Positions 6,195 through 14,178 of a stretch of DNA of 21,986 bases are shown here, piece by piece; the stretch's first letter is position 1, and the number at the start of each line of letters is the position of its first letter. The notes beneath the pieces are model-generated. The model saw only the letters and a list, made by a program, of their open reading frames with translations, did not search any database and was not told the DNA's origin. The position numbers and the translations under genes are program-made. This DNA comes from Bacteroidota bacterium (lineage in GTDB: Bacteria > Bacteroidota > Bacteroidia > Flavobacteriales > Weeksellaceae): positions 1 through 21,986 of the forward strand of contig JAFAAJ010000298.1 in the NCBI GenBank assembly GCA_023426625.1. Direction: 5' to 3'.

Positions 6195-7124
6195 TCATAA
6201 TTTACTCTCAATTCCATTCAGAAGCATGGCAATAATTCCGACAAAAACCCACAACCTGAGAATATTCAGGGTTATGAATTTGCTTCTTCGGGTATAGTTC
6301 AGCAAAAAGTAGATACAAAAAATAAACACAAATAATCCTGCTGCAAAATAATAACTCATAAATCCGGAAAGTCCGGTTCCCGCAATAATCTGCATGGAAA
6401 CAGCCATGGTAAACATCAGCAATGAAATGATGATCAGCTTTGTGATATGGCTTTTAAAATAATTGGGAATAGTGATATATCCGAATGCTTTATCTACGCT
6501 TTTTGTAAGGGTATCTTTAGCAATATCAATACATAAAAGAATCAGAAATAGGAATATGGCCATGAGGAAAATTTTCATGGAAAAAGTCTCATAATACACC
6601 ATCATTCCGAAGAAGGGATATAAGGTCAGACTTACAAAAGTAAGGTTATTGATAATTAGGATCCTGCTCAGTTTATGGCTGTAAAACCACATAAAGAACT
6701 GATAAACGATAAAGAATGCGAAAACCCTGTGCGAGATCATCCAGGCAACACCTAAAGAAACAACACTCAGCGTGAGATAGGCATAGAGGAAATATTTCTG
6801 TGCAATAAAGCTTTGGATCCTTGTTCGGAAAGGTTTTACAATATGGTCTTTCTCCAGGTCGTAAAACTGATTGATAATCCCGCCTGCGAGAATGCTCAAT
6901 ACCGTACAGAAAATAATTCCATGAACTTTAAAATCAAAGACAAATTTCTTTAAGCTTTCCTCCTGATTGAAAAGAAAAAATGTGGAAACGTATAAGGCAA
7001 AAGTAAGTAAAACAGCTACAAACACTCGGGCTCCCAACAGAAAACCTACAAATTGTGAAAATCTGTAAAACAGAGATTTAGATACAATATTGGCAGATTG
7101 GAAATTTTCTTGTTGAGAATCCAT
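6195..7124 (-). CDS. UbiA-family prenyltransferase
   Basis: An integral membrane aromatic or polyol prenyltransferase, transferring an isoprenoid chain to an acceptor with Mg2+. The 309-residue protein has eight or nine hydrophobic segments. The first Asp-rich motif is N85-QFY-D89-LEK-D93 followed by KPFRTRI, and the second is D200-IAK-D204 with D211 nearby, both in the loops expected for the family; YSHKLSR (about 148-154) matches the usual middle motif. The acceptor is unknown: quinone-ring precursors are the classical case, while similar flavobacterial proteins are often named geranylgeranylglycerol-phosphate transferases. The ATG at 7124 is preferred over the in-frame TTG at 7130. It follows the GHMP kinase by 11 bases, so both are almost surely one operon, tying it to isoprenoid supply. 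Confidence 0.8.
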   Translation of the reverse strand: MDSQQENFQSANIVSKSLFYRFSQFVGFLLGARVFVAVLLTFALYVSTFFLFNQEESLKKFVFDFKVHGIIFCTVLSILAGGIINQFYDLEKDHIVKPFRTRIQSFIAQKYFLYAYLTLSVVSLGVAWMISHRVFAFFIVYQFFMWFYSHKLSRILIINNLTFVSLTLYPFFGMMVYYETFSMKIFLMAIFLFLILLCIDIAKDTLTKSVDKAFGYITIPNYFKSHITKLIIISLLMFTMAVSMQIIAGTGLSGFMSYYFAAGLFVFIFCIYFLLNYTRRSKFITLNILRLWVFVGIIAMLLNGIESKL

Positions 7125-7135
7125 TCCCAATGTGT

Positions 7136-8062
7136 TTAAAATCTGTAAATTACTTCTTTATGGAAGCCATCCAGCATTTTTTCGGCTTTCTCATAGTCTT
7201 TGGTAAAGCCAAGAATGTAACCTCCGCCTCCGCTACCGCACAGCTTCAGATAATAAGCATTGGAATCCAGTCCTTTTTTCCATACATTGAAAAGACTTTC
7301 CGGGATCATCGGACGAAAATGTTCATATGCCCAGTGTGAAAGTTTTTTCAGGTTTCTAAAAAACGGATTCATATCTTTTTTAAGGAAGGCATCTATACAT
7401 GCATTGTTGTAACGGATAAACTCTTCTTTCAGGGTTTTACGGAAACCTTCCGTTTTCATTTTTTCAAAGAAAATCTGAACCATAGGTCCTGTTTCTCCTG
7501 TCATCCCGGAATCTATAAGGAAAATGGCTCCCTTACCTTCTTCACTCTTGGGAATGGCTACTTTGTCTACACTTTCTTTATTTTCGATAAGGATAGGCAG
7601 GTTCATATAGCAGATAAGAGGATCTATTCCTGAGCTTCTTCCGTGGAAATAGCTTTCCATTAAGCCAAACACCTTTCTAAGGCTTTTAAGTTCGTCTTTG
7701 GAAATATTTTCAGGATTGTATTTGGTAATGGAATATCGTTCGAAAATAGCCGCTACTAAAGCTCCTGAACTCCCCACTCCGTATCCCTGAGGAATATTGC
7801 TGTCAAAGAATAATCCTTCGGAGATTTCCTGCTGGAATTTTGGAACATTCAGTTCAAAGCCTTTTGGAAGCTCTAGATTCAATAAATATTCTGCGTATTT
7901 TGTAAGGTGTTCATTAGACTTCTTTTCAAAATCAGAATCTAATGATGAGAACTTGAGGGTACCTTTATAAAAACTATAAGGTAATGTCAAACCTTGGGAA
8001 TCTTCAATGATACCGTATTCTCCAAACAAAAGAATTTTGGCGTAAAATAAAGGGTTTGTCAT
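7136..8062 (-). CDS. GHMP kinase, probable mevalonate kinase
   Basis: An ATP-dependent small-molecule kinase of the galactokinase/homoserine/mevalonate/phosphomevalonate family; most likely it phosphorylates mevalonate in the isoprenoid pathway. The 308-residue protein shows all three GHMP motifs: AKILLFGEYG (residues 8-17), the phosphate loop PQGYGVGSSGALVAA (91-105) and the C-terminal LCGSGGGGY (274-282). FHGRSSGIDP (139-148), with D147 as likely catalytic base, resembles the HGxPSGxDN block of mevalonate kinases rather than that of homoserine kinases. Mevalonate specificity is inferred from this block and from the following prenyltransferase gene; phosphomevalonate kinase is an alternative. 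ATG 8062 follows a well-spaced promoter. Confidence 0.8.
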   Translation of the reverse strand: MTNPLFYAKILLFGEYGIIEDSQGLTLPYSFYKGTLKFSSLDSDFEKKSNEHLTKYAEYLLNLELPKGFELNVPKFQQEISEGLFFDSNIPQGYGVGSSGALVAAIFERYSITKYNPENISKDELKSLRKVFGLMESYFHGRSSGIDPLICYMNLPILIENKESVDKVAIPKSEEGKGAIFLIDSGMTGETGPMVQIFFEKMKTEGFRKTLKEEFIRYNNACIDAFLKKDMNPFFRNLKKLSHWAYEHFRPMIPESLFNVWKKGLDSNAYYLKLCGSGGGGYILGFTKDYEKAEKMLDGFHKEVIYRF

Positions 8063-8083
8063 TATTTAAAATAAATCTTTTTG

Positions 8084-8118
8084 CAAAGTTAAAACTATTC
8101 CGCTAAATATTAGCAAAA
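8084..8118 (-). promoter_or_regulatory. Promoter of the GHMP kinase-prenyltransferase operon
   Basis: On the - strand TTTTG (8118-8114), a 22-base spacer, and TAACTTTG (8091-8084), matching TAnnTTTG. The implied leader is about 17 bases to ATG 8062. Confidence 0.55.
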
Positions 8119-8154
8119 TCCAGACCGAATATACAGATAATTGTCTGTTGTTGC

Positions 8155-8183
8155 AATAAAAAAGACGTTATTGCTAACGTCTT
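8155..8183 (-). terminator. Rho-independent terminator of the UMF1-type transporter gene
   Basis: A 9-base perfect stem, AAGACGTTA (8162-8170) with TAACGTCTT (8175-8183), loop TTGC, followed on the - strand by TTTTTTATT. It lies 6 bases beyond the transporter stop and separates it from the kinase promoter. Confidence 0.85.
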
Positions 8184-8188
8184 AAATT

Positions 8189-9679
8189 TTACAAGGTATC
8201 TTTATCTTTCAGTACACTGATCTTCAGGAAACGAACCAGTATCAATCCTGCTCCAAAGAAGAGCGTCATAGAAAGTGCCGCTATACGCATATTGTTAAAA
8301 TGCTCGATCAATGTTGCAAAGATGAACGTCCCGATAATGATCGCAATCTTTTCTAATACATCATAGAAACTGAAGAATGTTGTATTTTCCATAGAGTCTT
8401 CCGGAAGAAGCTTAGAATACGTAGATCTTGACATGGCCTGAAGTCCTCCCATGACCAAACCTACGACCGCTGCAACACCATAAAACTGATATTCTACCGT
8501 AGGATTTTCTTTATTAAGGAAATATGCCCAAAGACATGCAATAATCCATAAGATGATAGCAATGGTGATCACATTCTTATTCCCTATTTTTCTGGATAAT
8601 CTTGAGAATACAACTGCTCCGATAATGGCTTCGATCTGGATTACCAAAAGCGTTGCGATCAGCTTATCCTGAGCAAGATTGATCTCACTTTTACCAAATA
8701 AGGTAGCCATCAGGAAAATAGTTTGCATTCCTACACTGTAGAAGAAGAAACTTGAAAGGAAAAACTTCAGATTTCTATCCTGAAAAAGTTCGTTTCCTAC
8801 CTTAAAAAGTTCATGAAAACTTTCCTTTGCAATATCTTTATAAAAGCTCAAGTTATCTTTTAAAACCATAAAGAAACCGCCTTGCTCTTCATGTTTTTTG
8901 AAGATATTTTTATAATTCAAAAGAACAAGATCTTTAGGAAGTTTATCTTTAACGTCTCCGAATTGCGGCAAATGTTTAAAGGTATATTGAGAAAATCCGA
9001 ACCACCATGCTCCCGTTAATAAAAAGCTGACTCTTGTAAAGATGATCTGCTGTTCGGGATTTTTAGCCAAAACCTGAATCAGTAACAAGCAAATGATAAC
9101 TAAAACCACAGAGCCGATATATCCGTAAACATATCCTCTCGCTGACAGTGCATCCTGCTTGTCACGGGTAGCAATATCCGGTAAAAATGAATTATAGAAC
9201 ACCAAACTTCCCCAGAATCCCACACTGGCCGTAATACTGAAAAGGAGTCCTAAAAACACATTATGCATTCCTGTAAACATTGCTAATCCCATACATGAAG
9301 TAGCTCCCAGATAGCAGAAAAACTGAAGGAAAGATTTTTTATTCCCAATAGTATCTGCCAAGGAAGATAAGAATGGTGAAAGCAGTACAACGATAAAGAA
9401 TGAGATCGTAAGTGAATAACCATAAACAGCATCCGGCTGATATTCTTTTCCAAAGATATTAATCATGTGCCTCACCGGAACATCGATCCATTGCTTGGTT
9501 TCCTCCACGTATTGCTTCTTTTCATACGCTGTAGTAAGAATAGAGTAATAAATAGGAAAAATAGTAGAGGTAATTACCAGAGAATAAACAGAATTTGCCC
9601 AGTCATAGACTGCCCAGGCCTTCATGATCCTCGGATTGTTCTTTATGTTTTGAGGTTGTGGATTCTCAATTTCAGACAT
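8189..9679 (-). CDS. MFS transporter, UMF1 (Atg22-like) family
   Basis: A 496-residue inner-membrane transporter with about 12 hydrophobic segments. The N-terminal block AWAVYDWANSVYSLVI (about residues 22-37) and the later SARGYVYGYIGS are typical of the UMF1 family, the bacterial relatives of the yeast vacuolar amino-acid exporter Atg22. The substrate of bacterial members is not established; efflux of amino acids or peptides is a guess. A hydrophilic loop near residues 60-75 follows the first helix and a longer one sits in the middle of the protein, as usual for this family. The start ATG 9679 is supported by a -7-like box just upstream. It is a monocistronic unit with its own terminator at 8155-8183. 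Confidence 0.85.
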   Translation of the reverse strand: MSEIENPQPQNIKNNPRIMKAWAVYDWANSVYSLVITSTIFPIYYSILTTAYEKKQYVEETKQWIDVPVRHMINIFGKEYQPDAVYGYSLTISFFIVVLLSPFLSSLADTIGNKKSFLQFFCYLGATSCMGLAMFTGMHNVFLGLLFSITASVGFWGSLVFYNSFLPDIATRDKQDALSARGYVYGYIGSVVLVIICLLLIQVLAKNPEQQIIFTRVSFLLTGAWWFGFSQYTFKHLPQFGDVKDKLPKDLVLLNYKNIFKKHEEQGGFFMVLKDNLSFYKDIAKESFHELFKVGNELFQDRNLKFFLSSFFFYSVGMQTIFLMATLFGKSEINLAQDKLIATLLVIQIEAIIGAVVFSRLSRKIGNKNVITIAIILWIIACLWAYFLNKENPTVEYQFYGVAAVVGLVMGGLQAMSRSTYSKLLPEDSMENTTFFSFYDVLEKIAIIIGTFIFATLIEHFNNMRIAALSMTLFFGAGLILVRFLKISVLKDKDTL

Positions 9680-9700
9680 TTCAAATAAGTATTAGTAGCA

Positions 9701-9708
9701 CAAAAATA
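9701..9708 (-). promoter_or_regulatory. -7-like box for the UMF1 transporter gene
   Basis: The - strand reads TATTTTTG, a match to TAnnTTTG, 21 bases ahead of ATG 9679. No clear -33 TTG is present; that position is occupied by the hairpin at 9712-9735. Confidence 0.35.
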
Positions 9709-9711
9709 AAA

Positions 9712-9735
9712 AAACCGCTGAATATTCGGTGGTTT
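9712..9735 (+). other. Hairpin overlapping the transporter promoter region
   Basis: AAACCGCTGAAT and ATTCGGTGGTTT pair over 12 bases on the + strand RNA, with two G-U pairs, and are followed by TTTTATTTTG. On the - strand the same two positions become mismatches. It therefore reads best as a + strand terminator, though no + strand gene precedes it. Confidence 0.4.
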
Positions 9736-9827
9736 TATTTTGTTTCGGCGAAATTTATTGTCAGATTTCCTTTTTGTTTTTAAAAAGTTGAGGTAAGCAT
9801 GTGAATAAAAAGGAATGTGTGGTAAAC

Positions 9828-9855
9828 AAAAGCCCGGAGTAAACTCCGGGCTTTG
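9828..9855 (-). terminator. Terminator of the thiolase gene
   Basis: A 13-base perfect stem, CAAAGCCCGGAGT (9828-9840) with its complement (9843-9855), 2-base loop, followed on the - strand by TTTACC. It lies 17 bases after the thiolase stop. Confidence 0.75.
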
Positions 9856-9872
9856 TATATGACTGAAATATC

Positions 9873-11051
9873 TTACATATTTTCAATAACAACAGCAGAA
9901 GCACCACCACCTCCATTACAGATCGCAGCAGCACCATATTTTGCATTGTTTTGTTTTAGCACGTTGATTAGTGTAACGATGATTCTTGAACCAGAACTTC
10001 CCAGTGGGTGTCCTAAAGCCACTGCACCACCGTTTACGTTCACTTTTGAAGGATCTAATCCTAAAATCTTATTATTAGCTAAACCTACTACAGAGAAAGC
10101 CTCATTGAATTCAAAGAAATCGATCTCAGAAATCTCCAACCCTGCTTTTTTAAGAGCGATAGGTAAAGCTTTTGCAGGAGCTGTTGTAAAGTTTTCAGGT
10201 TCCTGAGCTGCATCAGCATAAGAAACGATTCTTGCCAATGGCTTAAGACCTAATTCTTCCATTTTTTCTTTAGAAACAAGGATCAAAGCAGAAGCACCGT
10301 CATTTAATGTAGAAGCGTTTGCAGCCGTTACTGTTCCTGCTTCTTTTTTGAATACTGTCGGAAGAGTTGGAAGTCTGTCGAAATTTACAGCTTTATATTC
10401 TTCATCTTCAGCAAAAATTACCGGTTCTCCTTTTCTCTGAGGAATTTCCACAGGAACCACCTCATCGTTGAATTTTCCTTCGCTCCAAGCCTTAGCCGAT
10501 TTTTTGTAAGATTCAATAGCGAAATTATCCTGATCTTCTCTTGTTATGCTATAGTCTGTTGCACATTTTTCTGCGCAAACACCCATGTGTACTTTGTTGT
10601 AAACGTCTGTCAGTCCGTCAAGAACCATTCCGTCCTGCATTTTGATGTCGCCTAATTTTGTAGCGACTCTTGCATTGTAGTAGTGAGGAACCATAGACAT
10701 ATTTTCCATACCTCCAGCTACAATAACTTCTGCATCTCCTGCTTTGATGGATTGTGCAGCCATCATTACAGCTTTCATTCCTGAAGCACAAACTTTATTG
10801 ATTGTAGTAGAAGGCGTTTCAATAGAAAGTCCTGCACCAATAGCAACCTGACGAGCCGGAGCCTGTCCTTCTCCTGCCTGCAGAACATTTCCCATATAGA
10901 TTTCCTGAACATTTTTAGGATCAAGACCAATTTTGTCTAATGCTCCTTTTACTGCAACAGCTCCCAACTTAGTAGCAGGAACAGTTGATAAGCTTCCCAT
11001 AAAACTTCCCATTGGAGTTCTTGCTGCGGAAACAATGAATACTTCTTTCAT
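9873..11051 (-). CDS. Acetyl-CoA C-acetyltransferase (thiolase)
   Basis: Condenses two acetyl-CoA to acetoacetyl-CoA, or runs the reverse thiolytic step of fatty-acid and ketone-body breakdown, in the cytoplasm. The 392-residue length is standard. The nucleophile is C88 in INKVCASGMKAV, H348 lies in ALGHPLGSSG, and the acid/base C378 in AICNGGGGAS; all three catalytic residues are present. The start at ATG 11051 gives the normal MKEVFIVSAARTP beginning of the family. Whether it is biosynthetic (feeding the mevalonate pathway whose kinase lies 2 kb away) or degradative (with the ETF genes 5 kb away) cannot be decided from sequence. It ends at its own hairpin. Confidence 0.93.
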   Translation of the reverse strand: MKEVFIVSAARTPMGSFMGSLSTVPATKLGAVAVKGALDKIGLDPKNVQEIYMGNVLQAGEGQAPARQVAIGAGLSIETPSTTINKVCASGMKAVMMAAQSIKAGDAEVIVAGGMENMSMVPHYYNARVATKLGDIKMQDGMVLDGLTDVYNKVHMGVCAEKCATDYSITREDQDNFAIESYKKSAKAWSEGKFNDEVVPVEIPQRKGEPVIFAEDEEYKAVNFDRLPTLPTVFKKEAGTVTAANASTLNDGASALILVSKEKMEELGLKPLARIVSYADAAQEPENFTTAPAKALPIALKKAGLEISEIDFFEFNEAFSVVGLANNKILGLDPSKVNVNGGAVALGHPLGSSGSRIIVTLINVLKQNNAKYGAAAICNGGGGASAVVIENM

Positions 11052-11134
11052 GCGTATATATTTAATTTTTATTAGTCACATGGAACCTTACGGTTACATT
11101 TCTTTATAATTAATTTATTTTAATCTATATTTTC

Positions 11135-11530
11135 TCACAACTGAGCTTTGTTCGCATTTTTCACAGCCATCATCATGATAAATGCACCTGCAAACTCTAC
11201 AATCCATCCCCATCGCAATTTTACTATTCCCGCAAAAGTTTCTCTCCAGGATTTAAATGGCAGAAAGCTAAAATATTCAAGAGACTGAAACTTCACAGCC
11301 ATTAATGTAAAAACAAATAATATGAGTAAAAGCATAGCAAACAATCTGACGATCCTCACACTTTGGTTTACGATCCCAAACAAGGCACAGGCTGAAAGAA
11401 TCCAGCAAATAATAGCTAAGTAGTGATCTAATTTCCAATAATTCCAATTTCCGATTACAGGAATATGAACCAATGGCAGAAAGCTTCCTACAACCACTAA
11501 TAACAATCCTAATAACTGAATATATTTCAT
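11135..11530 (-). CDS. Small membrane protein of unknown function
   Basis: A 131-residue protein with four likely membrane helices: the N-terminal MKYIQLLGLLLVVVGSFLPL, a second around residues 36-55 (AIICWILSACALFGIV), a third after RIVRL, and a final one in WIVEFAGAFIMMMAV. No named family is recognised. The charged ends are short. A longer frame to 11566 would add 12 residues upstream, but its start overlaps the terminator hairpin of the preceding gene; ATG 11530 has an A-rich leader and a -7-like TATTTTGG at 11550-11543. The thiolase gene starts 83 bases downstream with no hairpin between, so the two may be co-transcribed. Confidence 0.65.
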   Translation of the reverse strand: MKYIQLLGLLLVVVGSFLPLVHIPVIGNWNYWKLDHYLAIICWILSACALFGIVNQSVRIVRLFAMLLLILFVFTLMAVKFQSLEYFSFLPFKSWRETFAGIVKLRWGWIVEFAGAFIMMMAVKNANKAQL

Positions 11531-11557
11531 ATTTATTAAAGTGCCAAAATACGAAAA

Positions 11558-11583
11558 AAAACACACCTATAAAAGTGTGTTTT
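11558..11583 (-). terminator. Terminator of the sigma/anti-sigma/envelope-protein operon
   Basis: A 9-base perfect stem, AAAACACAC (11558-11566) with GTGTGTTTT (11575-11583), 8-base loop, followed on the - strand by a run of eight Ts counted from the stem end. It sits 95 bases after the envelope-protein stop. Confidence 0.75.
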
Positions 11584-11677
11584 AAAAATAGGCATTCTGT
11601 ATCAATCTATTATAAATAGCAATATTTCAATAATATATTTAAATATTTCATAGAACATTATAGACATTATTATCAAT

Positions 11678-12757
11678 TTAAAAATCAAGATTAACGATCT
11701 CTATTCCTATTTGCAATCCATATTTCTTACCAAGCAACGCATCTCCATTGAAAGTTGGAGTAAAGTCTTTTTGAATGAACAGGTTAATTCCGCCATACCC
11801 GATCCCTAATTTCCCTCCGAATACGAAATTATTTACTCCCTGCATTACTCTTTCCTTTTCTACAATTCTTTTGGAATTATCATTGGAATATTTGATGTAG
11901 TTCTGGCTTGATAATTTTATACCACCATAGATCCCTGCGACAATGCTTATCTGTCTCTTTGTGTTGTCTAAATATTTCACTCCTTCATATTCTGTATATT
12001 TGGGATTCAATACAAATCTCAGTTCCGCAGGGACATACAGATAGGTATTTCTAAGGTAGGTTCTTCTAAGCTCACCGCGGGTAAAATCATCCACCATCAG
12101 TTTGCCTTCATTCTGCACAAAAACCTGTCCATATTTTGGTGTAAGACCATCCATTCTCACCCCCATTCCAAGACGGTAGAAAACCGGACTTTTATATCCT
12201 CCCACCTGATTTTCATAACGTAAAGCAAAACTTGAAGAATTCAGTATGGTATTTTTCATTTCTGAATCTTTGCTGTATACCTTAAAATAATCGTTTTTAG
12301 AAACAAGATTAGCACCCACAAGACTTACAGCAAGATCCAGACTGCTTAAATGATCTTTCGGAGTTTTGTTGTTATTAACTTTTAATTTCAAACCTCCTAT
12401 TCCCAGCTGAACCTGGTTTGCAGAAGTATTTGCACTGTCTTTTCTTCCCAAAACGGCATTTTTCACCATCTCTTTGGTTGCATTTTCAAGTTCTGATTGT
12501 TGAGCGGTTACTTTATCATTGATGATCTGCTCGTATTTCGAAGCAATCTCGACTCTCTGTTTTTGCTTTTCTTCAGCTGAAATTCTTTTATCCTTATAGT
12601 TTCGGTCTACCTGATCCAGTTCTGCATTCATTTTCGATTTTTCTGAAACTACGATACTGTCGATCTTGTGAGAATATGTTTTAAGATGGTTGTTCTGCTG
12701 TGCAAAGGTGTAAGAAAAAGCCATTACAGCAGTCATTAATGCGATTTTAGTTTTCAT
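11678..12757 (-). CDS. Envelope protein with coiled coil and probable beta-barrel
   Basis: A 359-residue exported protein of unknown function. Residues 1-19 are a signal peptide (MKTKIALMTAVMAFSYTFA). Residues ~25-110 are highly charged and helical, likely a coiled coil in the periplasm. The rest alternates hydrophobic and polar residues with many Gly/Tyr, and the chain ends in a hydrophobic strand closing with aromatic F (EIVNLDF), the pattern of a small outer-membrane beta-barrel. It is the third gene after an ECF sigma factor and its anti-sigma-like partner, on the same strand, 80 bases past the latter, so it is probably part of that regulon or its output. Outer-membrane location is inference. 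No signature of a named family was recognised. Confidence 0.6.
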   Translation of the reverse strand: MKTKIALMTAVMAFSYTFAQQNNHLKTYSHKIDSIVVSEKSKMNAELDQVDRNYKDKRISAEEKQKQRVEIASKYEQIINDKVTAQQSELENATKEMVKNAVLGRKDSANTSANQVQLGIGGLKLKVNNNKTPKDHLSSLDLAVSLVGANLVSKNDYFKVYSKDSEMKNTILNSSSFALRYENQVGGYKSPVFYRLGMGVRMDGLTPKYGQVFVQNEGKLMVDDFTRGELRRTYLRNTYLYVPAELRFVLNPKYTEYEGVKYLDNTKRQISIVAGIYGGIKLSSQNYIKYSNDNSKRIVEKERVMQGVNNFVFGGKLGIGYGGINLFIQKDFTPTFNGDALLGKKYGLQIGIEIVNLDF

Positions 12758-12837
12758 ATTTTAATTTTTATTTTTAGACAATATTTTACCTCTGCTCGTT
12801 TTCCGAACAGTATTTTTATTTTTGAAAAGTTTAAGAT

Positions 12838-13545
12838 TTATCTGGATTGAACTGAATCGGAAAAGACGGTCATTCCCAAAACTTTGAAAGAATTCGGACT
12901 TTTGAGCGTAATCTGTCCCATATCCAGCATACCAATGTTTTGGTTATAGTTATGGTTTTGTTCTCTGGTCTTATCAAACTCCCTACCTAAAAGCAGCTCA
13001 TCGGCTTTTATATAATTTGTTCTTTTTCTTTCGGCAATAACAGGTTTTTCTTCGTTAAAGATTTTTTTATCCTCAATTACAGAACTTATATTAACGTTAT
13101 TTTCCTGTATTCTCTCTTCTTTGACTACCTGAAAGCTATTATCTGCCCTTATTATTGAAGGATGAGAAGCAGGTGAAACTATTGTTACCTCATTTGTCTT
13201 AGTAATATTCAGGGACTCGACAGTTACGAAATTTTCATTCTCTTTTTGATTCACCACAACCGTTTCTGATGTCACCTCCTGCTGTTTTTCAATCTTTTCA
13301 AGATTTTCATTTTTCGCAACTGTATTGTTTGCTACAGATTTACCGGAATTAAAATAAAGAATAACCCCTGTAGAAATCAAAAGCAATACAACGGCCGCAT
13401 ATTTCATCCATTCAAAAGACTTTTGAGGAGCAATAACCGGGTTAGTATCCAGCTTTTGTTCCATTCTGTCCCACAAATCAGCAGAAGGCTGTAATTCCTG
13501 CTTATGGTATTCAGATTTCAACTGTTTCAGTATTTCTTTTTTCAT
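12838..13545 (-). CDS. Anti-sigma-like single-pass membrane protein
   Basis: A 235-residue protein with an N-terminal cytoplasmic segment (1-46) containing the PSADLWDRMEQKLD pattern seen in Bacteroidetes anti-sigma proteins, one membrane helix (about 47-66, WMKYAAVVLLLISTGVILYF) and a 170-residue periplasmic tail of low complexity, rich in Asn, Glu, Val and Lys. The cytoplasmic part would hold the preceding sigma factor until an envelope signal arrives. There is no zinc-binding H-x3-C-x2-C motif, so it is not the classical ZAS type. The start ATG 13545 lies 35 bases inside the sigma-factor gene, implying translational coupling and matched amounts. The assignment rests on topology and gene order rather than on strong sequence family marks. 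Confidence 0.7.
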   Translation of the reverse strand: MKKEILKQLKSEYHKQELQPSADLWDRMEQKLDTNPVIAPQKSFEWMKYAAVVLLLISTGVILYFNSGKSVANNTVAKNENLEKIEKQQEVTSETVVVNQKENENFVTVESLNITKTNEVTIVSPASHPSIIRADNSFQVVKEERIQENNVNISSVIEDKKIFNEEKPVIAERKRTNYIKADELLLGREFDKTREQNHNYNQNIGMLDMGQITLKSPNSFKVLGMTVFSDSVQSR

Positions 13546-14065
13546 TTTCTTTTGCTTTTAAATAATCTGCAAGCCATTTTTTAGCTTTGCTTAACTGACT
13601 TTTGCTTGTTCCTTCAGAAATATTGAGGATTTCAGCAATTTCCTGATGCTTTTTCTCTTCAAAAATATACAGGTTGAAAACCAGCTTGTATCCGTAAGGC
13701 ATTTGGGAGAGTATTTCTTCGATATTAATCTCTCCGACATCTTCTTCCTGAAGGTTGTCTGAAAAATCCTCTGCCGTTTCCATATCCACATACATTATGC
13801 TTTTATTTTTCCGGATAAAGGTCACCGAATCATTCACCACAATTTTCCTTAACCAATACGGAAAACTCTTCCAGTCCCTGCATTCTTCTATTTTTGTAAA
13901 GCATTTGAAGAATGCATTCATTAAAATATCTTCGGCATCATGAATATTGTTAGTATAAGAATTGGCTACAGCCAGCATTTTAGCAGAAAACATTTCATAA
14001 AGCTCTTTTTGAGCCTTACGATCCTGTTTTTTTGCCAGAATAAAAATCTTCTCTAAATAATCCAT
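13511..14065 (-). CDS. ECF-type RNA polymerase sigma-70 factor
   Basis: A 184-residue alternative sigma factor. Region 2 (about residues 20-90) includes DAEDILMNAFFKCFTKI and WKSFPYWLRKIVVNDSVTFIRK, which recognise the -10 element and core polymerase. Region 4 (about 115-172) has a helix-turn-helix around HQEIAEILNISEGTSKSQLSKAK that reads the -35. Regions 1 and 3 are absent, as in all ECF factors. It leads a three-gene unit with an overlapping anti-sigma-like gene and an envelope protein, so it probably responds to an envelope condition; the signal is unknown. No TAnnTTTG box is visible upstream (the region reads TTATATATAG before ATG 14065), which would fit autoregulation from its own promoter type, but that is inference. 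Confidence 0.88.
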   Translation of the reverse strand: MDYLEKIFILAKKQDRKAQKELYEMFSAKMLAVANSYTNNIHDAEDILMNAFFKCFTKIEECRDWKSFPYWLRKIVVNDSVTFIRKNKSIMYVDMETAEDFSDNLQEEDVGEINIEEILSQMPYGYKLVFNLYIFEEKKHQEIAEILNISEGTSKSQLSKAKKWLADYLKAKENEKRNTETVEI

Positions 14066-14125
14066 GTATCAGTTTCTATATATAAGACAACAAAAAATGA
14101 AAAACGTTGCCTGTGAAATAAAAAA

Positions 14126-14153
14126 AAATTGCATTTTTTTCAAAATGCAATTT
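14126..14153 (-). terminator. Terminator of the nuclease-nucleoside transporter unit
   Basis: A 12-base perfect stem, AAATTGCATTTT (14126-14137) with its complement (14142-14153), loop TTTC, followed on the - strand by eight or nine Ts (complement of 14120-14128). It lies 26 bases after the transporter stop. Confidence 0.85.
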
Positions 14154-14178
14154 AATATTTTAATAATCAACGTAATAA

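Noticed and set aside
11277..11564. 95-codon - strand frame inside the small membrane protein gene
   Set aside because: It overlaps the 131-residue protein in a different frame; the latter has four clean hydrophobic helices and a better start.
12792..12810. Hairpin CTGTTCG-GAAAA-CGAGCAG between the anti-sigma and envelope-protein genes as a terminator
   Set aside because: On the - strand it is not followed by a T run, so it should not end the operon transcript; at most it affects processing or translation.
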